Assembly: GCA_964017155.1 (NCBI GenBank)
Contig: OZ024865.1
Span: 22,550,611 to 22,614,610, forward strand
Source of the DNA: Oasisia sp. SBJ-2009
Lineage: Eukaryota; Annelida; Polychaeta; Sabellida; Siboglinidae
DNA length: 64,000 nucleotides
Direction: 5' to 3'
Part shown: one piece after another, positions 50,975-62,900 of the stretch
Layout: the number at the start of each line of letters is the position of its first letter
Position numbering within the stretch: the first letter of the stretch is position 1
The notes under the pieces: model-generated
Told to the model about the DNA's origin: nothing
The model's input: the letters and a program-made list of their open reading frames with translations, nothing else
Databases searched by the model: none
Translations under genes and position numbers: made by a program

Positions 50975-53900
50975 ATGGGTTAGGGTCACTGTGACTACAA
51001 ACACTTGATTGACTACTGTAGGGTGGGTGGACGACACACTGACCTAGTCCGCCCTTATCTTTACTAGTGTACCGACTAGCGGACTAGTGGGTAGTTCTAC
51101 CCCTGGACTATGACACATCAGCTCAGACACACAGATCGTCCATGGACAGACAACACACTAGATCGAGGTGGGTGTTGAAAAACCCAGGCGAGCGATAAAT
51201 CGCTCACCTAAATATGTGCAATAATTTAGGCGAGCGATTTTACCTTTGTTTTTATCCACCAGGTGGTGGTCGTGTCATGTGGCTGGTTGGCAAAGTTATT
51301 TTTTTTTATTAAAAGATAGTTTATTAAATTTCTACAATGAGAGTGGCAATTTCTACAATGAGAGTGACTATTCTTTTTACATATATCCACCATTCTCTAT
51401 TGCCAGGTACTGACTTAAACAGCTAAGAGAACTGAGGTAAGACCACAGGTTTATATCTATGGGTAAGACAGACTAACCAAACATTTCCAATTTTCAAACA
51501 GTAACGACCTGTCCATTAACATGGGTGGTCTAGCAATGAGTGAGGATACATCACTCACCCTCAGGTAGGAGAGTGTCTCGTGAGACTCAATCATCTCCAT
51601 CACCTTGCCAAGGTATCGCACGTTGATCCCACTGCAAGTATAGATGTCATCCAATGTTGACGATCAACTAGCAATGTTTCCTAACATCTTCTCTGTTTTG
51701 GTACAAGAGAATGAAATGACGAGCTGTCCCAAGTAACTGGTGTGAGGCAGAGATACCCAGTATAGACAGTGAAAAGGACTCGAGACGTACGGCACCCAGA
51801 AAGTGATTCCTCATGCACCCAGAAAGTGATTCCTCATGCACCCAGAAAATGATTCCTCATGCACCCAGAAAGTGATTCCTCATGCACCCAGAAAATGATT
51901 CCTCATGCACCCAGAAAGTGATTCCTCATGCACCCAGAAAGTGATTCCTCATGCACCCAGAAAGTGATTCCTCATGCACACAGAAAGTGATTCCTCATGC
52001 ACCCAGAAAGTGATTCCTCATGCACACAGAAAGTGATTCCTCATGCACCCAGAAAATGATTCCTCATGCACCCAGAAAGTGATTCCTCATGCACCCAGAA
52101 AGTGATTCCTCATGCACACAGAAAGTGATTCCTCATGCACCCAGAAAATGATTCCTCATGCACCCAGAAAGTGATTCCTCATGCACCCAGAAAGTGATTC
52201 CTCATGCACCCAGAAAGTGATTCCTCATGCACCCAGAAAATGATTCCTCATGCACCCAGAAAGTGATTCCTCATGCACCCAGAAAATGATTCCTCATGCA
52301 CCCAGAAAGTGATTCCTCATGCACCCAGAAAGTGATTCCTCATGCACACAGAAAGTGATTCCTCATGCACCCAGAAAGTGATTCCTCATGCACACAGAAA
52401 GTGATTCCTCATGCACCCAGAAAGTGATTCCTCATGCACCCAGAAAATGATTCCTCATGCACCCAGAAAGTGATTCCTCATGCACCCAGAAAGTGATTCC
52501 TCATGCACCCAGAAAATGATTCCTCATGCACCCAGAAAGTGATTCCTCATGCACCCAGAAAGTGATTCCTCATGCACCCAGAAAGTGATTCCTCATGCAC
52601 ACAGAAAGTGATTCCTCATGCACCCAGAAAATGATTCCTCATGCACCCAGAAAGTGATTCCTCATGCACCCAGAAAGTGATTCCTCATGTACCCAGAAAG
52701 TGATTCCTCATGCACCCAGAAAATGATTCCTCATGCACCCAGAAAGTGATTCCTCATGCACCCAGAAAGTGATTCCTCATGCACCCAGAAAATGATTCCT
52801 CATGCACCCAGAAAGTGATTCCTCATGCACCCAGAAAGTGATTCCTCATGCACCCAGAAAGTGATTCCTCATGCACACAGAAAGTGATTCCTCATGCACC
52901 CAGAAAATGATTCAGCAAATGTTGATGAACAGACATGAGACGAATGTGTGAGAGCGCGGGGAGAAAAACAAAGAGATTGGGGGAGCAGGGAGGGGGAACA
53001 AAGAGATTGGGGGAGCAGGGAGGGGGAACAAAGAGATTGGGGGAGCAGGGAGGGGGAACAAAGAGATTGGGGGAGCAGGGAGGGGGAACAAAGAGATTGG
53101 GGGAGCAGGGAGGGGGAACAAAGAGATTGGGAGAGCAGGGAGGGGGAACAAAGAGATTGGGGGAGCAGGGAGGGGGAACAAAGAGATTGGGGGAGCAGGG
53201 AGGGGGAACAAAGAGATTGGGGGAGCAGGGAGGGGGAACAAAGAGATTGGGGGAGCAGGGAGGGGGAACAAAGAGATTGGGGGAGCAGGGAGGGGGAACA
53301 AAGAGATTGGGAGAGCAGGGAGGGGGAACAAAGAGATTGGGGGAGCAGGGAGGGGGAACAAAGAGATTGGGGGAGCAGGGAGGGGGAACAAAGAGATTGG
53401 GGGAGCAGGGAGGGGGAACAAAGAGATTGGGAGAGCAGGGAGGGGGAACAAAGAGATTGGGGGAGCAGGGAGGGGGAACAAAGAGATTGGGGGAGCAGGG
53501 AGGGGGAACAAAGAGATTGGGGGAGCAGGGAGGGGGAACAAAGAGATTGGGAGAGCAGGGAGGGGGAACAAAGAGATTGGGGGAGCAGGGAGGGGGAACA
53601 AAGAGATTGGGGGAGCAGGGAGGGGGAACAAAGAGATTGGGGGAGCAGGGAGGGGGAACAAAGAGATTGGGGGAGCAGGGAGGGGGAACAAAGAGATTGG
53701 GGGAGCAGGGAGGGGGAACAAAGAGATTGGGAGAGCAGGGAGAGGGAACAAAGAGATTGGGGGAGCAGGGAGGGGGAACAAAGAGATTGGGGGAGCAGGG
53801 AGGGGGAACAAAGAGATTGGGGGAGCAGGGAGGGGGAACAAAGAGATTGGGAGAGCAGGGAGGGGGAACAAAGAGATTGGGGGAGCAGGGAGGGGGAACA

Positions 53901-56900
53901 AAGAGATTGGGGGAGCAGGGAGGGGGAACAAAGAGATTGGGGGAGCAGGGAGGGGGAACAAAGAGATTGGGAGAGCAGGGAGGGGGAACAAAGAGATTGG
54001 GGGAGCAGGGAGGGGGAACAAAGAGATTGGGGGAGCAGGGAGGGGGAACAAAGAGATTGGGGGAGCAGGGAGGGGGAACAAAGAGATTGGGGGAGCAGGG
54101 AGGGGGAACAAAGAGATTGGGGGAGCAGGGAGGGGGAACAAAGAGATTGGGGGAGCAGGGAGGGGGAACAAAGAGATTGGGGGAGCAGGGAGGGGGAACA
54201 AAGAGATTGGGAGAGCAGGGTGGGGGAACAAAGAGATTGGGGGAGCAGGGAGGGGGAACAAAGAGATTGGGGGAGCAGGGAGGGGGAACAAAGAGATTGG
54301 GGGAGCAGGGAGGGGGAACAAAGAGATTGGGGGAGCAGGGAGGGGGAACAAAGAGATTGGGGGAGCAGGGAGGGGGAACAAAGAGATTGGGAGAGCAGGG
54401 AGGGGGAACAAAGAGATTGGGGGAGCAGGGAGGGGGAACAAAGAGATTGGGGGAGCAGGGAGGGGGAACAAAGAGATTGGGGGAGCAGGGAGGGGGAACA
54501 AAGAGATTGGAAGAGCAGGGAGGGGGAACAAAGAGATTGGGGGAGCAGGGAGGGGGAACAAAGAGATTGGGGGAGCAGGGAGGGGGAACAAAGAGATTGG
54601 GGGAGCAGGGAGGGGGAACAAAGAGATTGGGAGAGCAGGGAGGGGGAACAAAGAGATTGGGGGAGCAGGGAGGGGGAACAAAGAGATTGGGGGAGCAGGG
54701 AGGGGGAACAAAGAGATTGGGGGAGCAGGGAGGGGGAACAAAGAGATTGGGGGAGCAGGGAGGGGGAACAAAGAGATTGGGGGAGCAGGGAGGGGGAACA
54801 AAGAGATTGGGAGAGCAGGGAGGGGGAACAAAGAGATTGGGGGAGCAGGGAGGGGGAACAAAGAGATTGGGGGAGCAGGGAGGGGGAACAAAGAGATTGG
54901 GAGAGCAGGGAGGGGGAACAAAGAGATTGGGGGAGCAGGGAGGGGGAACAAAGAGATTGGGGGAGCAGGGAGGGGGAACAAAGAGATTGGGGGAGCAGGG
55001 AGGGGGAACAAAGAGATTGGGGGAGCAGGGAGGGGGAACAAAGAGATTGGGGGAGCAGGGAGGGGGAACAAAGAGATTGGGGGAGCAGGGAGGGGGAACA
55101 AAGAGATTGGGGGAGCAGGGAGGGGGAACAAAGAGATTGGGGGAGCAGGGAGGGGGAACAAAGAGATTGGGAGAGCAGGGAGGGGGAACAAAGAGATTGG
55201 GGGAGCAGGGAGGGGGAACAAAGAGATTGGGGGAGCAGGGAGGGGGAACAAAGAGATTGGGGGAGCAGGGAGGGGGAACAAAGAGATTGGGGGAGCAGGG
55301 AGGGGGAACAAAGAGATTGGGGGAGCAGGGAGGGGGAACAAAGAGATTGGGAGAGCAGGGAGGGGGAACAAAGAGATTGGGGGAGCAGGGAGGGGGAACA
55401 AAGAGATTGGGGGAGCAGGGAGGGGGAACAAAGAGATTGGGGGAGCAGGGAGGGGGAACAAAGAGATTGGGAGAGCAGGGAGGGGGAACAAAGAGATTGG
55501 GGGAGCAGGGAGGGGGAACAAAGAGATTGGGGGAGCAGGGAGGGGGAACAAAGAGATTGGGGGAGCAGGGAGGGGGAACAAAGAGATTGGGAGAGCAGGG
55601 AGGGGGAACAAAGAGATTGGGGGAGCAGGGAGGGGGAACAAAGAGATTGGGGGAGCAGGGAGGGGGAACAAAGAGATTGGGGGAGCAGGGAGGGGGAACA
55701 AAGAGATTGGGGGAGCAGGGAGGGGGAACAAAGAGATTGGGGGAGCAGGGAGGGGGAACAAAGAGATTGGGAGAGCAGGGAGAGGGAACAAAGAGATTGG
55801 GGGAGCAGGGAGGGGGAACAAAGAGATTGGGGGAGCAGGGAGGGGGAACAAAGAGATTGGGGGAGCAGGGAGGGGGAACAAAGAGATTGGGAGAGCAGGG
55901 AGGGGGAACAAAGAGATTGGGGGAGCAGGGAGGGGGAACAAAGAGATTGGGGGAGCAGGGAGGGGGAACAAAGAGATTGGGGGAGCAGGGAGGGGGAACA
56001 AAGAGATTGGGAGAGCAGGGAGGGGGAACAAAGAGATTGGGGGAGCAGGGAGGGGGAACAAAGAGATTGGGGGAGCAGGGAGGGGGAACAAAGAGATTGG
56101 GGGAGCAGGGAGGGGGAACAAAGAGATTGGGGGAGCAGGGAGGGGGAACAAAGAGATTGGGGGAGCAGGGAGGGGGAACAAAGAGATTGGGGGAGCAGGG
56201 AGGGGGAACAAAGAGATTGGGAGAGCAGGGAGGGGGAACAAAGAGATTGGGGGAGCAGGGAGGGGGAACAAAGAGATTGGGGGAGCAGGGAGGGGGAACA
56301 AAGAGATTGGGGGAACAGGGAGGGGGAACAAAGAGATTGGGGGAGCAGGGAGGGGGAACAAAGAGATTGGGGGAGCAGGGAGGGGGAACAAAGAGATTGG
56401 GGGAGCAGGGAGGGGGAACAAAGAGATTGGGGGAGCAGGGAGGGGGAACAAAGAGAGTGAGAGATAACAGTGGCAACAAACAGAAAGAAGGAAAAGTTGC
56501 AGTCAGAAGGGGACAAAGAGAGAGGGAATGGAGGGAAAGCAAGAGAGACAGGGAGGGTGTGTGGGCGACAGTGGGGGAGAGGGACAGAGTAAGGGAGAGA
56601 AACAGAAAGGGAGAGAGGGGAGATGACGAGAATCACAAGAGGAGAGTCACAGGGAAAAAGAGCAAGAGAAGGGTTACAGGAGGGAGGGTGAGAGCGGGGG
56701 GCAAGCAAAGCAAAAGCAAGCAAGACACAGAATGAGTGGAGCTGAGGAGACACGGTGACTGGACGATATACAAAGTGACAGAGAATGAGACATGATGACT
56801 GGACGATATACAAAGTGACAGAGAATGAGACATGATGACTGGACGATATACAAAGTGACAGAGAATGAGACATGATGACTGGACGATATACAAAGTGACA

Positions 56901-59900
56901 GAGAATGAGACATGGTGACTGGACGATATACAAAGTGACAGAGAATGAGACATGATGACTGGACGATATACAAAGTGACAGAGAATGAGACATGATGACT
57001 GGACGATATATACAAAGTGACAGAGAATGAGACAGACATAAAGACGTGAAACATACTTGTGGTGCAATGCCTGAATCAGAGTGAAGCCATCGATTGGTGA
57101 TGAGACATGCTCCAGACAGTCGCGAATCTAGAATAAACAAAACAATGTGTAAATCAAAACTATCTTGGATACTAAAATGTGACCCATCAAAACGAAATGA
57201 GTTGGATGTCAGCAACTGATTTTCCGTAAAAGGTGTTTTTGTGAAAAAATTGCAAATACAACAATTTTGAGATTTCCCCTCAATTCCTTAATATTCATTT
57301 TATAAGTTTTCTTGTTCTAAGAGCTATGCGAAGCGTTGGCCTTGGATTTCATGAACCAATGCAGAAAAAGTTGCTAATTGCACGCAGTCTTTGCCGCTAA
57401 ATTTGGGGTGACCCCTTACAAAATTGGCATCACAAGGAAGCTTGGTGAATCAATCAGTCCATATATATTAATAAATGCAAACTTTTCCATGTTCATATCA
57501 GCTGCGTAAACAACGACTTAGCAACAGCATCCGGTCACTGGTTACCACCCAGAATGCACCACTGATTGGTGGACCGAGAAGGTTATGTAAATAATCTGTA
57601 CATGCGCAGGTGCACCGTGCAATTCCACGTGGCGTTCATGACCCAGATTTTCATAAACAAGATGTTAGTCAATGTCCAACAATGGCGTAGCTTCTTTGTT
57701 GAAGCCCAGCAGTAGAAATTACCCCAGTTACAAGGCCATATAGTGACAGTTATGAGTTAGGCACAGACACTGCCACAGTTGGTTGACTGCCTGATGAACA
57801 TGAGCCACAATGAGAGACTATTAACTGGTGGCCTGGGTAGGAGACGAGGTGGGCCGGCACATCGCCTTGGCTTAGCTGGGGACTGTCTCCCCCACCTGCG
57901 AATGCCATGCTGACATCACGCAAGTGAGGACGTGGCTGGTTTAGAAGCTCCACACGACTTAAGTTGACACTGTCACAGAAGACACAGATCTCCTGTCGTT
58001 ATGTAGCTACATTATTTGTTAATATTAAACTTGTTAAATATGACCATCTGTTGTGATTCTTACTATTGAAGTTGCAGGAATTTTCAGCATCTTTATATAA
58101 ATTTGAATAAATTGTTTTTAAAATATCAATTTTGTACTGACCCACAGGTGTGTTGCTGTTACTAATTATATCTAGAAAACATATTGTATAGTCATGTAAC
58201 AGTATTGCCTATTTTCGTTTTTTTCTTATCAATTACACACGCAAGTAATTTATTTTCATATTAACATGTCTTCATCATGCCATTATCTATTCACATTCTG
58301 AATTTCAGTAAGATCTGTCCATGGTAACTAAGGTACATTTCATGAAACATGACACAAATTTGCTGAAACTTTGCAGGCAGTTTTCTCAGTTTGAAAGCTT
58401 CTACCCCAAACGTTCAGTGAGCCGTAACTTCACTTATAATTGACGCATCTTATTACATGACCCACCATACCATGTGAAAGCTGTGACTGTGCTCTTTCCA
58501 ATGGTACCAATAACTCAATTTTGAAAATTACCGACTTGTGATTAATTAATTTGATTAAGATGGGTCACAAATCTCTTCTCAACTAAAAAGGTCACAAATC
58601 TCTTCTCAAATAAAAAGGTCATAAATCTCTTCTCAAATAGAAAACCATATCTCGGGTGTTAAAGATACAATGACGTTTGTTAAGATTCTGTTCTGCTGAT
58701 CCTACTTCATTTACCTAGGCAGTAAATGTAATGCTGTGAATGAGCCTGTCTCAGTGAGTGACAAGACAGTGAGGTGGGTTACACCACTTCAGACAAGGCA
58801 ATACATAAATGACTTACTAGTCATCTATGTAGGGTATGCCTAGCTAGTGTGGCGGTCTTCCTGGAGTACTCACAAAGCTGGGGATCTGCTGCATAACCAG
58901 GAACTCAGCCGCACTCTTCACCAGCAACTTCTCTCTCAGGTGAGTCTCACTCTGCGAACACATAACTCATTTGTAAACATACAACACACCTGTAAACATA
59001 CAACACATTCCACAGTTATCAACACACTTAATACATCAACATATAACACACTTGTGTAAACACAAACATACTTATGTAAACATGCAGTGCACTTCTCAAC
59101 ACATAACATGCTTGTGTCAACACATACTGTTGTCTATATATAGCACACTTGTCAACACACAACCCAGAATAGAAACAAATTGTAATATAGAACACATCTG
59201 TAAATCCGGAATATACACACACTTGTCAATAGAGAACACAATGGCCTTGTATATTTGTTTCCTCACATATCGTTGAAATAAAATAAACCACTTCAATGGC
59301 AAATGTAGACTTAGAAGACTAGAAGTGTATTACCTCGGGCTGGGCATGAACTACGTGGGGCTGGAAGAGGTCAGGGTTGAAAGTGATGTTGAACTCTGTG
59401 TCGCTGAGTGAGTCAACAGCACGGGCCGCCTTCTTCATGATGGTGCGACTGTTCTCTTCAACTACAAAGAGAATGTCAGTTGCATAGTCACTCATTAAAC
59501 AACACATATTACCTGCATGAAACCTTCAGTTATATTGACTTGTACAACACATACTTCATTGTGCACCAGGTAGAATGAAACCTTCAGTTATATTGACTTG
59601 TACACAATTACTTCACTGTGCACCAGATAGAACGAAACCTTCAGTTATACTGACTTGTACAACACATACTTCATTGTGCACCAGGTCGAATGAAACCTTC
59701 ATTTATGTTGACTTGTACATACTTTTGTATTTAGTCTTATCCAATTTTTGTCAGTACATCCTCATGTTCACCTACAAATCACTATAACCGACCGATAAAT
59801 CACAGATAATATATTGCAACAAAAGTACACAGCATAATTCAAAACCGTCGTGAAAACACATATTTTGCATAAACTAATAGTTTGAGCTGGCCAGCACCTC

Positions 59901-62900
59901 TAAACAGGTTGTTTTTAGGTAGGTGTTTTACTGCGAATGCATGTTACTAATAAATGAGTCTCAGTGCTGTGTGAACCACCACATTATGCAATGCATACTC
60001 ACAGGAGCCACTGTCTTTCGTGAAAGACTCAACAATTTTCTTTGCCTCATCTTCCTCCAACTCCTCCCCACTGTTGACAACCTTCACCTCATCTTCCTTA
60101 TCCTCTGTCTTCTTGTCCTTCGCTTCCTCAGACTTCCCATCCTCCGTCTTCTTGTCTCCCACTCCCTCCTCCTTCTCCTTCTCCTCACCTTCCTTTGTAA
60201 CCAATAAACAACTGTCTTATTCATCGTCGTGGTCTCTGCCAAGTCTGAGTTTCTGCTACATTTTGATATTATGTTTAAGTATTTAATTTATCATGGGAAT
60301 TGTTTTCTTTTAGTTGACTGATGTTTCTACAACATTATTATCTTAATTTGTTTAATTTAAATTTGTTAAATTTTACTTTTTCCATTGTAGTTTTATGTAA
60401 ATGCAATGAACATTATGTATATGGCACTATAAAAAATAAAGAATTATTACTTCACTTGACCCCATTTTGCAAACATCTTTAATAAGATATATCTGTTGTA
60501 TGTAAAGGGCATCTACAAAATATTTGTCAAGTAAAAATGTGGCAAACAGTTTGTGTGACATATTTTGACAGTGAATTAAGACCATGTGACAACAGTGTGT
60601 GACGCCAATGATGATGAGTTGTTTACACAAATCACCGTAGAAAAGTTATCAAACAGCACATGGGGGTATATATTTAATGCATTACATATGATGATTTTGA
60701 AGGCAACTACACAGAAACAAAGTGCATCTGTTTGGTGCATACATTTATTTTGTCAAATATTATAAGTACTAGCAATAATTTGTGTAACATCCCAGGATTG
60801 TTTGGTATTTCATATGCGAGTTGTGACAGTAATGTGCACTGAATGTTAGAAAACACAAAGCATTCTGTTTGCGTTAGCATACCTGATTAATTGGGAAAGA
60901 TTGACATGACTGAGCTACCATAAATGGTTTTTTCCAACTTACATAAACTGTCCAATGATCAGGTTTACCTCATTTGCTGCAGGATCTTTCTGCTCCTGTA
61001 GTTTCTGTAACCGCCACTGCTGGAAGAGCAGCGCTGCCTGTCTCACAAAAGAGATGTAGCGATTTCTGAAAATATCATGGGTCACTCAAATTATACAACA
61101 ATAATAAATAAGTATCTATATTAATTAAGTTGCACAAAATACTGAATCAATGCATGAAATATCCATAAAAAAATTATATAATTAATTTCAAATAACTATA
61201 ATCACTGAATAGTATTTTTCCTTAATTTATATGTTCATGTTATTCTACCAACAATTCTTTTTGTCCTATTTTGATCAACCCATACATCACTTGGCTGATA
61301 TCAACAATATTATCCATTACCAAAAACAATTATGAATTTAAAATGTGCATAAATACTTCAGTGAAATGACACAGACAAGAAGCTAGCGTACTACAGAACA
61401 AGTAGCCCTGCAGGTGACTAAGACAAATCCACTGTAGCATACTATTCCCATAATAATTGTAACTTTGCCAATACTGATCATACAAATATGCATGATACAT
61501 CATTTAAATGCTAAAGGGATGCTTTATTATAATACAATTATTATATATATACAACATACTAAAATCATGTGGATATTTCTATCTAAAATTTAACCAAAAA
61601 ATTATAAATAAACGTTTCATCCTGCTGCCAGATAATGATAGTGCGGATGTATATACTTCGCCATTTAAACAAATCAAGCGTCATGTATTAGCTTCTAAAT
61701 AAACAAATGAAACAAATCCTTTGAGATCTATTATATTTGATTTCTTTCCGACATCAAAATACATTGATTCAAGCCAGCCGATTGTAGCCACGATCGTTAC
61801 CGCTGCAACCCATACGCGTGCTCGGCCAGAGAAATGTTGCGCTGCTAATTTGTTGAATTTTCACACCAACAACATCCCTGAAGTCAATGTACCAACTACA
61901 AAAACTAATATAGTAACCTTGTTTATGAATATTATTAAGAATTTGTCAAAATATAAGAACTTGAGATTATCCAAAGCAAAGTTGCCAAGCAGATCAACTG
62001 TTATAACCACCCCAACTTTGGTTTCGCGGGATTAATGATGCTACATTTCAAACCACGGTTCTGATTGGGTGAATCGACTGAACCCATGTGATCTATTTTT
62101 GGCATATCGGCCACTCATAGAGCTTTCTTATGCTACTGCATGTGTGGGGGTGTAGACTTTATGAATGGATGCGTAAATTCATTCATCAGGGCGTAGTAAA
62201 ATCTCCTAAATACGGGCGGCATCAACGTCACATGCTTTGTAAACTTGAATGTGAAAAACCTGTCACCCAATCTGTGCAAGGAAATTATATACATGAGCTA
62301 GAAAAATCTGTCAGCTATCCTGCTTGCGTTTCAGTTATGTGTGATGGAAATGAAAATTCTTACAACCGAGATAGGTGCGGTTGGGCAGATTGTCGTCCCT
62401 GGTCACTGCAGGGTTAAGAGTATTACTTATTAATCCCAAACATATCTTAGCTAAGATGAGGTTGAACTTACTCGACGAACGCATCAACTAGTTCCTTCCG
62501 CAGGCACACGAGGAGGTGCTGTTGCCTTCTGGGATAGCCAAGTTTCTTCATCTCTTCACTCAGTTCCTCGCCAGAGTCTACGAGAGAAAACGGATGAGTT
62601 ATGCGACGTATGAATAACTAGACAGATATCTACAAAGTGGACATGGAGGTCACAACTCATACGATGGGTAACAATGTGTCAGACAGTAATTTTTTGCTAG
62701 ATAGAGCAATGAACATTAACGAGAAACGTTTCTTTTATAATGACTTGTCATCCAGGTAAGTGAATTTGTTGCAAAGTTTTGTGTGGATAAATTAAATGAC
62801 TACTCTGAAGAAAACAAAACATTCATGACAAAACAGTTTCAACAAAGAAACCAGCTACTTAACATGTTATACTGTTATAAATATAAAACTGTCTTATAAA

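Noticed and set aside
33436..57040. Regularly spaced repeats resembling CRISPR arrays
   Set aside because: Units are contiguous with no unique spacers, in a eukaryotic intron-bearing gene. They are minisatellites.
56742..57057. Minisatellite copying the exon 8 donor
   Set aside because: The array stops about 20 bp before the donor, and the units contain no exon 8 sequence.
52869..57215. Open frames of 1170-1448 codons on both strands
   Set aside because: They are by-products of a stop-free 30-bp tandem unit, open in at least five of six frames, lying in a CLUH intron. The peptides are 10-residue repeats with no codon-level selection visible.
61721..62417. Possible nested plus-strand gene in a CLUH intron
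   Set aside because: Two open stretches of about 100 codons without recognisable motifs, splice logic or a start context I can defend. Kept only as unassigned.
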